A stretch of DNA of 33,144 nt, taken from assembly GCA_002842345.1 (NCBI GenBank), contig PHCU01000029.1, positions 1 to 33,144 on the forward strand. Reading direction: 5' to 3'. Positions within the stretch are counted from its first letter, which is position 1; every line of letters starts with the position of its first letter. The position numbers and the translations under genes were made by a program. This document shows, in pieces, positions 6,958 through 13,915 of the stretch. Under the pieces are notes generated by a model that had not been told where the DNA came from, did not search any database, and saw nothing but the letters and a program-made list of their open reading frames with translations. The stretch comes from Betaproteobacteria bacterium HGW-Betaproteobacteria-12. GTDB lineage: Bacteria; Pseudomonadota; Gammaproteobacteria; Burkholderiales; Rhodocyclaceae.

Positions 6958-8013
6958 CTAGCTGCGGCGAAAAGGGCTTGTGCGCTTTCGCTTCGTCGTC
7001 GCCGACTGAATGCCGGCCTGGTCAAAACCGGTGCGCTGAGCCAGGAGTTCTTCGCCGTCGATGCGCTCCGCCAGGCTCTCGATATCCTGCTCTGTCACGC
7101 CGGCCTGGGCGAAGTGCTCCTGCCAGGTGTTCACAACCTTGATGACGGTGGCCACTTCGGCTGCCGCCTCCTTAGGCAGCAGGCCGAATGCGTCGCACTG
7201 GGAGATGGCGTTCTCGAGCGTCGAGTCGCGGCCGCTGGCGCCGCAGATGAACTCCTGGTATCCCTGCCCTGAATTGGTGGGCAGGACGTCGTAGGCCGGC
7301 GCCAACTTCAGGCGGCCATTGCCCGACGGGTTCACGACCAGCAAGGCGTGCTTCTTCTCGTGGTCATCGGTGTTGTCGATGAGGATGTTGAAGACCATAC
7401 GCCGGAAGAGTTCGCGTGCGTCCCGCTGGTTGATGCCGTCCTGGGCGATGCCGACGCGGCGGAGAATCCGCGCCAGTTCGGGGTAGGCCATCTCCGGCTC
7501 GGCGCCCGATGCGGTGGCTGCCCGGATGGCGGTGCCGGCGGAGATGCTGTGAATGCGCCGACCCGGTTGGCGGTCGAAGCGGCGAATGGCCAGCGCGTTG
7601 GCCGCGGCGAGGGGGATGACTTGCGTTTCGGCCACCGTAGTACCGGCGCGCCTGGCCAGCGTCATCGTCGCGTGCTCGATCAGCGGGGTGCGCGTGCGGC
7701 CAAGTTCAATGGCCGCGCGGACATCCATTTCGATGGCGCCGCGGTCGTGTTCGGGTGCTGCGATGGTGCCGAGTTCGCTATAGCGCTGGATGAGCCAGAG
7801 CGCCGTCGCGACGATGCCGATGTACACCCGCTGGTCACCGGCTTCGAGGCGCCGCAGCGTGGGCACGGAAATTCCCATGCGTTGCGCCCAGGTCTTCAGC
7901 GACTCCTTGCGCCGCAAGCGGGCCACGGCCAGGTCGGCGCCCAGTTTTTCGATGGTGGCGGCGGTGGCCGGCGGGAGTTGCAGCAGGGCGCGGCCAGTTT
8001 TTGGCATACACAT
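6958..8013 (-). CDS. HipB-HipA chimera: XRE antitoxin domain fused to the C-terminal half of a HipA kinase
   Basis: The first 100 or so residues are a HipB-type XRE helix-turn-helix (LGADLAVARLRRKESLKTWA, then MGISVPTLRRLEAGD) ending in PEHDRGAIEMDVRAAIELGR, a typical HipB tail. The frame then runs directly into mid-HipA sequence, IEHATMTLARRAG, and continues through LAIRRFDRQ, the catalytic NTDDHEKKH loop and LAPAYDVLPTN (metal-binding Asp). The N-terminal half of HipA, with the ATP-loop serine region and the ATP-binding lysine, is absent. The junction is near 7685. A HipBA operon has apparently been collapsed by an in-frame deletion. The kinase is probably dead, while the DNA-binding part could still act. 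Starts are possible at 8013 and 8007 (ATG) or 8043 (TTG). Confidence 0.8.
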   Translation of the reverse strand: MCMPKTGRALLQLPPATAATIEKLGADLAVARLRRKESLKTWAQRMGISVPTLRRLEAGDQRVYIGIVATALWLIQRYSELGTIAAPEHDRGAIEMDVRAAIELGRTRTPLIEHATMTLARRAGTTVAETQVIPLAAANALAIRRFDRQPGRRIHSISAGTAIRAATASGAEPEMAYPELARILRRVGIAQDGINQRDARELFRRMVFNILIDNTDDHEKKHALLVVNPSGNGRLKLAPAYDVLPTNSGQGYQEFICGASGRDSTLENAISQCDAFGLLPKEAAAEVATVIKVVNTWQEHFAQAGVTEQDIESLAERIDGEELLAQRTGFDQAGIQSATTKRKRTSPFRRS

Positions 8014-8046
8014 GGATATGTAGCGAACATGGTATTTCGGCAATAT

Positions 8047-8226
8047 CTATTTGTACGTATTGGGCAATGCCGAGCGTCTGGCCGCGATCATGCCGTTGTC
8101 GGCGACCGTGACTGACCAGTGATCGGCAAATTCGCCACTCAATGGATACAGTTTCCAGCCCGGCAGGTTCATTCTCCTGGCTGAGTTCGCATCGTTCAGT
8201 TGGCGTAGCTGCCGGGTCGGTCTCAT
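8047..8226 (-). pseudogene. HigB/RelE-type toxin remnant
   Basis: A 59-codon frame contains MNLPGWKLYPLSGEFADHW followed by SVTVADN. This closely resembles the core of HigB-family mRNA interferases (pattern NLPGxxLHPLKGxxxGxWSVxVxGNWR). The N-terminal third of the toxin is missing, stop codons lie just upstream of the first ATG, and after VADN the frame leaves the family instead of giving the expected NWRVxFRF and catalytic tail. The gene ends 33 bases before the HipB-HipA chimera on the same strand. I read it as a decayed toxin gene, not a functional protein. It is too short and divergent to be found by simple ORF length. Confidence 0.65.
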
Positions 8227-8251
8227 TTATCAACCAGGCAAGCAAATTGGT

Positions 8252-8304
8252 CCCCCCGCGCAGGCGGAAACCCAGGGGCCGACTGGATTCCTGCGGGGCG
8301 CGGG
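8252..8304. repeat. degenerate GC-rich dispersed-type palindrome
   Basis: The arms CCCCCGCGCAGGCGGAAACC (from 8252) and CTGGATTCCTGCGGGGCGCG (from 8283) are imperfect reverse complements. They resemble the very common proteobacterial intergenic repeat with the core TGGATTCCCGCCTGCGCGGG. It lies between the HigB remnant and the small exported protein gene; the rest of that gap (8305-8379) shows nothing I can name. Confidence 0.4.
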
Positions 8305-8379
8305 AACGACCGAGGCCCGGGTCAAGGGCCGCCGGCGAAGTCGACCATCTCGCCGGCGCCGTTGACCCGCGTCGGCCCC

Positions 8380-8700
8380 TCAGGACTTGCCGGCGATGCC
8401 GCGACGATAGCCTGCATGCGCATCGGCAGCCGATGCGACGCCGCCGGAGATCACCGTGTTGACCGGGCCGTGGTCCTGATCCCAGGTCTTCAGCCCGGCC
8501 GACGTCAGCACCAGGGTGCCGCCGGCGGGGGCGACAAACGCGGCTTTTGCGGTGACCGGACCGGCGGCGCGCGTTTCTTGCGGGCGCTTGCCGTAGAAGC
8601 CCAGTTGGTAACCGGCGTGGGCGTCGTCGGCGGCGAAGGATTGCCCCGCGAAGGCGGTCAGGGCGGTCAGGGCGAGGGTGACGGGCAGCGTTGCTTTCAT
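8380..8700 (-). CDS. small exported protein under NsrR-type promoter, 106 aa
   Basis: Residues 1-23 are a clear signal peptide with an AFAGQSFA cleavage region, so the mature protein of about 83 residues is periplasmic. It has no cysteines or histidine clusters suggesting a cofactor. The motif DAHAGY followed by G and GK occurs twice, near the mature N-terminus (DAHAGYQLGFYGK) and at the very C-terminus (DAHAGYRRGIAGK), flanking a beta-rich middle with GGTLVLTSAGLKTWDQDHG. Family unknown. The start ATG at 8700 has TGGAG eight bases upstream; the frame is open further upstream but without signal-peptide logic. The divergent nsrR gene and its operator half-sites point to induction by nitric oxide. 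Confidence 0.72.
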   Translation of the reverse strand: MKATLPVTLALTALTAFAGQSFAADDAHAGYQLGFYGKRPQETRAAGPVTAKAAFVAPAGGTLVLTSAGLKTWDQDHGPVNTVISGGVASAADAHAGYRRGIAGKS

Positions 8701-8844
8701 GTTGATTCTCCAGGAAGAAAAGAGGTTGGTTAGAGGTAGGAGTGGGACGGGAGATGGCAGGCGAAGAGGCGGTCGGCAGCGCCCGTCGGTTGCGCTGACT
8801 TCCGGAAACGCTGCTTTCGGCAACGCCTCGTCGCGGTAAAGCGG

Positions 8845-8873
8845 AATATAAAATGAATCTTTAAAAGAGTCAA
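8845..8873 (-). promoter_or_regulatory. sigma-70 promoter of the small exported protein gene
   Basis: On the minus strand TTGACT (8873-8868) and TATATT (8850-8845) are separated by exactly 17 bases, a near-consensus promoter. Transcription would begin near 8838, giving a leader of about 138 bases before the ATG at 8700. One NsrR-like half-site fills the spacer. Confidence 0.65.
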
Positions 8874-8888
8874 ACGAAATGCATCTTT
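8851..8888. promoter_or_regulatory. two NsrR-type half-sites in direct repeat
   Basis: AAATGAATCTTT (8851-8862) and AAATGCATCTTT (8877-8888) repeat with a 26-bp period. Both match the known NsrR half-site AAATGCATCTT, the second one perfectly. The first lies in the spacer of the minus-strand promoter. The second lies just upstream of that promoter and near the -35 region for a plus-strand TATACT at 8902-8907 that would serve nsrR. Binding here should repress both genes until nitric oxide destroys the NsrR cluster. Confidence 0.7.
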
Positions 8889-8955
8889 CGGTTTTTTCCC
8901 CTATACTGAGCAAGGTTTTTGTCGAGCTTCCTCATCAGGATCGGAACTGAGAACA

Positions 8956-9384
8956 ATGCATATCACCCAGCACACGGATTACGGCCTGCGCGTCCTGATC
9001 TACTTGGGCACCAACACCGACCGGCTCGTCACCATCCGGGAGGTTTCGGAGTGTTTCGGCGTCTCCAACAGCCACTTGATGAAGGTGGTCAACCAGCTCA
9101 TTCGTGAGAAATTCGTCGAGGGGGTGCGCGGCAAGGGCGGCGGGCTGCGCCTGGGCTGCGCCGCCGCGGCGATCAGCGTCGGCGACGTGGTGCGCCGGCT
9201 GGAGCGCGACATGACACTGGTCGAGTGCTTCGGCGAAGGCTGCAACTGTCTCCTCGATCCGACCTGCAAATTGAAGAGCACGCTGGCCAATGCGCTGCAG
9301 GCCTTTCAAAGCGTGCTCGATCAAGTCACGCTCGCCGACCTGCTGGTGGTGCCGGAGACCAAGGTGCTGCGGCGCTTCCCCTAG
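8956..9384 (+). CDS. nsrR: nitric-oxide-sensing Rrf2-family repressor NsrR
   Basis: The 142-residue protein follows the NsrR plan throughout. It opens with HTDYGLRVLIYLG, has the winged helix-turn-helix with GVSNSHLMKVVNQL and VRGKGGGLRLG, and then ISVGDVVRRLE. The iron-sulfur region CFGEGCNCLLDPTC supplies three cysteines in the C-x5-C-x5/7-C arrangement of E. coli NsrR, plus one extra cysteine. NsrR holds an oxygen- and NO-sensitive Fe-S cluster and represses NO detoxification genes. It is divergent from a small exported protein gene, and the intergenic region carries two NsrR half-sites, so autorepression is likely. Confidence 0.9.
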   Translation: MHITQHTDYGLRVLIYLGTNTDRLVTIREVSECFGVSNSHLMKVVNQLIREKFVEGVRGKGGGLRLGCAAAAISVGDVVRRLERDMTLVECFGEGCNCLLDPTCKLKSTLANALQAFQSVLDQVTLADLLVVPETKVLRRFP

Positions 9385-9446
9385 CAGCGCGGCGGGATCG
9401 CGCCCGCCACCCTGAGGTAAAGTGCTCCCCCTCCAATTTCAAGCGG

Positions 9447-10706
9447 ATGGCACAAGCCATGAACGAACAAACCCTGGTGCGGCTGGCGCTGTTTTTGCGC
9501 GATCTGGGGCGGGCCATGCATGTCAGCGGCGCGCCGGCGCAGGATCTGGAAGCGGCGCTGCAGGAGATCGGTCAGCGTCTTGGGGTGCGGGTCGAGGGCT
9601 TCGCGGTGCTGACCTTTCTGGCGCTGACGGTGGTGGCCGGCGATCAATCGCGGCGGGTCGAGTTGCTGCGCCTGCCACCTTACGACTTCAACATGGCGCG
9701 GCTGATCGAACTCGATGCGCTGTGCCGCGAGATTGCTTCGGTCGATGAACTGGACGGCTACGCCGAGCGCCTAGCGACGATCATGCGCCAGCCGCCGCCG
9801 TGGTCCGGCTGGGGCTTCGTGCTGATGGGCTTTCCGCTGTCCGCCTCGGTCGCGCTGCTGCTGCGCGGCGGCTGGGTGGAAGCCTTGTGCGGCGGGCTGA
9901 TCGGCATGGCCTTCGTCGCCGGTTATTTGCTGTTCGCCCGCATTCCACGGCTCGGGCCGGCGGTGCCGGTGATTCTCTGCACCTTGGCGGCGCTGGCCGC
10001 GCAGGGGTTGGCGCAGCTGTTGCCACAGCAGGTGCCGTTCATTTCGGCGGTGGCCGGCATCGTGCTGCTGCTGCCGGGCTTCATGATCACCATCGCCATG
10101 TCGGAAATCGCCACGCAGAACTATCTGGCCGGCACCGGTCGGCTGACCGGCGCATTCGTGCTGCTGTTCCTGATGGGGGCGGGGCTGGCCATCGGCACCC
10201 AGCTCAGCCTCGCCTGGTGGCCGGCGCTGCCGCTGCCGGAGGCGGTCCCGGTGCTGCCGGCGTGGACCATCTGGGCGGCGATCGCCGGGCTGGGCGTGTC
10301 CTTGATCGCAGTGCTGCAGGCGCCATTGGCGGCGGTCAATGTCTCGGTCGGCGCCTGCCTGTTGGCCTGGGCCGTCTATTCGCTGGTCGATGCGCGCATG
10401 GGCGGCGTCGTCGGCGCCTTCGCCGCCGCCCTGGCGGTGGCCTGCGCCGGCCATCTCTACCAGTACCTGAGCAAGCGTCCGGCGGCGCTGGTGCAGATTC
10501 CCGGTCTGATCACGCTGGTGCCCGGCAGCATGGGCTTTCGCGGCGTCCATGCGCTGATCCACCAGGACAGCGCCGCCGGCATCAGCCTGATGACCGACAT
10601 GGTGCTGACCGGCGCCGTGCTGGCAGTCGGGTTGCTGCTGGCTGACAACATCATGCCGTTGCTGTTCGAGCGGCGGAAAGGCGGCAGCGATACCCCTGTG
10701 GTTTGA
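9447..10706 (+). CDS. ThrE-family threonine/serine exporter, about 419 aa
   Basis: The N-terminal cytoplasmic part (about 1-130) opens with LFLRDLGRAMHVSGAPAQDL, the usual start of ThrE/DUF1212 proteins. About ten hydrophobic helices follow between residues 115 and 415. The conserved IPGLITLVPGSMGFRGVHAL lies near the C-terminus (about residues 351-370), the signature of the second (DUF3815) half, so both halves are fused in one chain as in Corynebacterium ThrE. The role should be proton-driven export of threonine, serine or related amino acids through the inner membrane. ATG at 9447 or 9459 are both possible. The frame is open further upstream, inside nsrR, but that part is not family-like. 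Confidence 0.85.
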   Translation: MAQAMNEQTLVRLALFLRDLGRAMHVSGAPAQDLEAALQEIGQRLGVRVEGFAVLTFLALTVVAGDQSRRVELLRLPPYDFNMARLIELDALCREIASVDELDGYAERLATIMRQPPPWSGWGFVLMGFPLSASVALLLRGGWVEALCGGLIGMAFVAGYLLFARIPRLGPAVPVILCTLAALAAQGLAQLLPQQVPFISAVAGIVLLLPGFMITIAMSEIATQNYLAGTGRLTGAFVLLFLMGAGLAIGTQLSLAWWPALPLPEAVPVLPAWTIWAAIAGLGVSLIAVLQAPLAAVNVSVGACLLAWAVYSLVDARMGGVVGAFAAALAVACAGHLYQYLSKRPAALVQIPGLITLVPGSMGFRGVHALIHQDSAAGISLMTDMVLTGAVLAVGLLLADNIMPLLFERRKGGSDTPVV

Positions 10707-10756
10707 GCGGGGACGGCCAAGACCCGGCGTCGTTTTGGCTAAAGTGTTGCTCAATA

Positions 10757-10790
10757 TTGACAAATAACCTTGTTTGTCTAGTATGAGACA
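10757..10790 (+). promoter_or_regulatory. promoter with overlapping palindromic operators for the XRE/AbiEii pair
   Basis: TTGACA (10757-10762) and TAGTAT (10779-10784) are 16 bases apart. Two inverted repeats cover this promoter: GACAAA/TTTGTC (10759-10764 and 10773-10778) and TGTCT/AGACA (10775-10779 and 10786-10790). This is the usual layout for autorepression by an XRE antitoxin. The predicted transcript start, near 10791, falls four bases before the best ATG. Confidence 0.65.
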
Positions 10791-10794
10791 CACT

Positions 10795-11298
10795 ATGCCC
10801 GCCAAAGCCCCGCCTGTTCCTTCTCTCGTTGCCGACCAGCTTGTCGCGCTGGGCGCCCGTATTCGCCAACAGCGCAAGGCCTTGCGAGTCAGCGCGACGG
10901 CCTTGGCCGAGGCGGCGGGAATGTCGCGGGTGAGCGTGCATCGCATCGAGCAGGGGGAACCGTCGGTAACGATGGGCGCTTACCTGAATGTGCTTGCCGC
11001 CATTGGATTAACGTTGTCGGCAAGCGAAACGGCTGCTGCATCGCAGCCCAACACGGCTGACGACAGGGCGGGCTGGTTACCGCTGCGCATCCGTTTGGCT
11101 CGCTATCCGCAGCTGAAGCAGCTGGCCTGGCAGGTGCAGGGAACGGATGAACTGACGCCGCGCGAGGCACTGGGGATTTACCAGCGCAACTGGCGGCATC
11201 TCGACGAGACGGAGCTATCGCCGCAGGAGCGGGAGTTGATCGATGCCTTGCGCCAAGTGTTCGGCAGCGCCGATGGTTCGGCGGGCGGCGATGTTTGA
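10795..11298 (+). CDS. XRE-family antitoxin/regulator, 167 aa
   Basis: Residues about 18-75 form an XRE helix-turn-helix (GARIRQQRKALRVSATALAE, then GMSRVSVHRIEQGEPSVTMG). The C-terminal 90 residues carry a helical domain (IRLARYPQLKQLAWQVQG) found in XRE partners of nucleotidyltransferase toxins. Its last bases overlap the start of the AbiEii-like gene by eight, so the two are translationally coupled. ATGs at 10783 and 10795 are in frame. The former lies inside the -10 box of the predicted promoter, so 10795 is preferred, giving an almost leaderless message. Confidence 0.8.
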   Translation: MPAKAPPVPSLVADQLVALGARIRQQRKALRVSATALAEAAGMSRVSVHRIEQGEPSVTMGAYLNVLAAIGLTLSASETAAASQPNTADDRAGWLPLRIRLARYPQLKQLAWQVQGTDELTPREALGIYQRNWRHLDETELSPQERELIDALRQVFGSADGSAGGDV

Positions 11299-11995
11299 AC
11301 GAGCGCACCATCGGTCCATTGCGCGGGTGTTGGCGGCGCTGGATGGTGGATTGCTGGGCGAGCCGAATTGCCTGTTCGGCGGCGGCACGGCCATGGCGCT
11401 GCGCTTTGGCGAATACCGCGAATCGGTCGATATGGATTTTCTCGTTTCGGATATTGCCAGCTATCGTCGCCTGCGCCAGTTGCTGACCGGGGAGGTCGGC
11501 TTTGCCGGGCTGTTGCGGGCGGATGGCGAGAAGTTTCGCCTGGGGCGCGAGGTCCGCGCCGATCAGTACGGCATCCGCACGATGCTCTTGGTCGACGAGC
11601 AGCCGATCAAGTTCGAGATCGTGCTCGAAGGGCGGATCGAACTGGAGAAGGCTGCGGAGATGGATCGGGTTTGCGGCATCGCGACACTGACGCCGCTCGA
11701 CATGGCGACCAGCAAACTGCTGGCGAATTCCGATCGCTGGAGTGATGACGGCGTGTTCAGCCGCGATGTCATCGATCTGGCCATGATGAGTCCGCCGTTA
11801 CCGTTGTTGCGTCAGGCCCTGTGCAAAGCCGAGGGCGCCTATGGCGAGGCGATTGCCCGCGATCTGGAGCGGGCTATCGACCGCCTGCACAGCCGTGCGG
11901 ACTGGCTCGAACGCTGCATGCAGGCGATGGCGATGAGTCTGCCGAAGGCGGTACTGTGGAGCAAAATCCGGGCGTTGCGGCGGGTGTTTGGCTAG
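11291..11995 (+). CDS. AbiEii/AbiGii-type nucleotidyltransferase toxin, 234 aa
   Basis: The nucleotidyltransferase signature is complete: FGGGTAMALRFGEYRESVDM followed by DFLVSD, giving the G-G-T-A loop and the D-x-D metal pair near residues 30-55. The later segment LTPLDMATSKLLANSDRW with DVIDLAMM matches the AbiEii helical part. Proteins of this family act as toxins in type IV systems or phage-abortive systems, and some transfer nucleotides to tRNA. The upstream overlapping XRE gene is the likely antitoxin, replacing the usual AbiEi wHTH partner. Toxicity is inferred from family and context, not shown. Confidence 0.82.
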   Translation: MFERAHHRSIARVLAALDGGLLGEPNCLFGGGTAMALRFGEYRESVDMDFLVSDIASYRRLRQLLTGEVGFAGLLRADGEKFRLGREVRADQYGIRTMLLVDEQPIKFEIVLEGRIELEKAAEMDRVCGIATLTPLDMATSKLLANSDRWSDDGVFSRDVIDLAMMSPPLPLLRQALCKAEGAYGEAIARDLERAIDRLHSRADWLERCMQAMAMSLPKAVLWSKIRALRRVFG

Positions 11996-12044
11996 TTTCG
12001 GCCCTGAGTTTTCACCTACGTTCGGCTACAAAAACGATCCGAAA

Positions 12045-13421
12045 TTAGGCCAGCCGTCCGATCCGCTCGGCCGCAATCCGGACATGCCCGGCCAGCGCAG
12101 CCTGGCATTCGACAAATGACAGGCTGAATCCTGCTTCCTGGCTCAAGCGCGTTATGTAGGCCTCGGCCAGAGCCAGCGCCTGACGCCATTGCGTCGCGTC
12201 GATCCGGGGATCAATGCCGGCGGCCGGCAGGGTGCCGGGCAGTTCGCCGCTGCTGCGCGGGGCGAAGGCCATTGGTAGCATGTCGTAGGCCGGGGCGAGG
12301 GTGTAGGGGCGGCCGCCGTCGGTGACGAAGGAGAGGTTGCCGGGGTGCATGTCGGTGTTGCCGATCAGCGTGCCGAAGGCGTGCAGCAAGCAGGCGGCCT
12401 GATGGGCGGCGGGGGTGATGTGGCCGTCGGCGGCGAGGCGGGCGGTCATCGCTGGCCAGCCGCCGCGGCCGAGGCCGACGAATTCGGCATCCGTGGCGGC
12501 GAGCGAGATCAGGCCACGGCGACCGTGCAGGCCGTGGCGGTCGAAGCGTTCCACTTCGAGAAAGCGCTGTTGCCCGTGGTCGAGGATGCGCGTGGCGACC
12601 GCGGTAATGCCGTGTTCGCGCAGCAGCGCCAGGGCGTGGTGTTCGGCTAGGAGCAGGTCGCGCCAGCGTTGGGCGAGTGGGTTGTCGGCGGCGTCCGCCT
12701 GCGCCAGCGAGAATTTGACCAGCACATGGCGCGGGCCGTGGGCGGTTTCGGCATAGGTGCAGAACTTGGGTTGTTCGCCGCCGGCGGAGGAAGCCGGCGC
12801 TTCGCCGGACACGGCTTGTTGGGCCAAAGCGGCGTAGCTGGCGGCCAGCGTGGCTGCCGGCAGCGCGATCGGCTCGGGACGCTGCAGGAAGTGTTCGCGC
12901 CCGGTATCGCCAAGGATCAGGTTGCCGACCGCATCGTTGCCCGGCTGGCTGAGCAGGGCGCGCAGGACATGCTCCTCCTGCCAGTCGCCGAGCCGCGCCG
13001 GCAGGCCGAGACGGCTCGCCTGCGCGGCGACGAAGGTGCGGCCGAGGAAGCCTTGCGGGCGCATGTCGTCCAGCCACCAGGGAAAGCCTTCGCTGTAGGC
13101 GGTGCTGCCGTCGCTGTTGGTCATCACGTAGCCGCTTGGTTGCACCGGGCTGAGTCGGCCGAGCGCGGCGACCTGGCCATCGGGGCTGACGCGGTAAATC
13201 GGAATCTCTGGTACGGATAGCAGCGGCCGGCGCAGCGCATAGTGAATAGATCGGTACGGACCGAAGCGGATGATCTGCTCGTTCACCGACTGGATGGCGC
13301 GCGATACAGTCGCCTGACTGATGCCCAGCTTATCGGCCATTTCACGCGCCGTTAGCGGGTCGCTGGCGAGCAGGCTGCGGATGGCAAGGCTGTGCTCGGT
13401 GGGCATTGTGAATAGATTCAT
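12045..13421 (-). CDS. yjjJ: HipH/YjjJ-type solitary HipA-family protein with N-terminal winged HTH, 458 aa
   Basis: The N-terminal 60 residues are a winged helix-turn-helix (LASDPLTAREMADKLGISQA, then TVSRAIQ). The HipA kinase core follows, with all parts present: AGGEQPKF at about residues 218-225 (the ATP/regulatory serine loop), the LVKFSL strand, the catalytic GNTDMHPGN loop and LAPAYDMLPM. This arrangement, regulator and kinase in one chain without a separate HipB, is that of E. coli YjjJ (HipH). Activity as a protein kinase or toxin is inferred. Three 12-bp repeats overlap the first codons, so the true start may be the ATG at 13406. The gene is convergent with the AbiEii-like gene. Confidence 0.85.
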   Translation of the reverse strand: MNLFTMPTEHSLAIRSLLASDPLTAREMADKLGISQATVSRAIQSVNEQIIRFGPYRSIHYALRRPLLSVPEIPIYRVSPDGQVAALGRLSPVQPSGYVMTNSDGSTAYSEGFPWWLDDMRPQGFLGRTFVAAQASRLGLPARLGDWQEEHVLRALLSQPGNDAVGNLILGDTGREHFLQRPEPIALPAATLAASYAALAQQAVSGEAPASSAGGEQPKFCTYAETAHGPRHVLVKFSLAQADAADNPLAQRWRDLLLAEHHALALLREHGITAVATRILDHGQQRFLEVERFDRHGLHGRRGLISLAATDAEFVGLGRGGWPAMTARLAADGHITPAAHQAACLLHAFGTLIGNTDMHPGNLSFVTDGGRPYTLAPAYDMLPMAFAPRSSGELPGTLPAAGIDPRIDATQWRQALALAEAYITRLSQEAGFSLSFVECQAALAGHVRIAAERIGRLA

Positions 13422-13442
13422 GAATAGATTGGTAAATCGATT
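13409..13442. repeat. three 12-bp iterons at the start of the HipH-type gene
   Basis: TGAATAGATT occurs at 13409-13418 and 13421-13430, and a variant, TAAATCGATT, at 13433-13442. Each starts exactly 12 bases after the last, just over one helical turn. A further TGAATAGAT is at 13243-13251 inside the gene. The array overlaps the translation start and promoter side of the HipH-type gene, whose own winged HTH could bind it. This is inference from spacing and position. Confidence 0.6.
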
Positions 13443-13495
13443 CTAGCCCGCTTTGTTGGGGTTTGCATGGGGACTTGCCGGGGGGCTGTTGGGCC

Positions 13496-13915
13496 TCAGC
13501 ATGCGATCAGTCTCTCGACATCGGCAATCAGTCCATCCACCAGCCCACACAGCTCGGCGATGGTGGATTCTTCGACCTCCAGATAGCCTTCGTATTCGGC
13601 CAGATTCCGTTTCTGGTGGGCGTTGTCCAGGATACGCCATTGCACGGCCGACCAGCCGAGGGTGTGCGGCAGGCACTGGAACACGGTGTAGCGGTTTTCG
13701 CTGCGGTAGCCGTGCCAGCGCAAGGCAGCGAGCGCCGCGGCGTGGGCGGCATTGTAGGCGCTGGTGAAGCGGCCTTCGGCGGAGAGGTTGCCGAGCCGGG
13801 CGTCGGCCAGTCGGGTGCGGGCCATGGCCAGCATGCGCCTGGCCTCGGCTTCGTTGCGCGCTTCAGCCTTGAGTTGGCCGATGCGAACCAAGTTGTCCAG
13901 CGCCGGCTGGGTCAT
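13496..13915 (-). CDS. HEPN-domain protein, partner of the nucleotidyltransferase, 139 aa
   Basis: An all-helical protein with LGNLSAEGRFTSAYNAAHAA (helix 2 of HEPN folds), then ALRWHGYRSENRYTVFQCLP and a long C-terminal helix ending LCGLVDGLIADVERLIA. The region expected to hold the catalytic R-x4-6-H reads RYTVFQCLPHT, with eight residues between Arg and His, so RNase activity is uncertain. Its start overlaps the end of the nucleotidyltransferase gene by 53 bases, the classic order of MNT-HEPN pairs, in which the transferase modifies and silences the HEPN toxin. Confidence 0.78.
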   Translation of the reverse strand: MTQPALDNLVRIGQLKAEARNEAEARRMLAMARTRLADARLGNLSAEGRFTSAYNAAHAAALAALRWHGYRSENRYTVFQCLPHTLGWSAVQWRILDNAHQKRNLAEYEGYLEVEESTIAELCGLVDGLIADVERLIAC

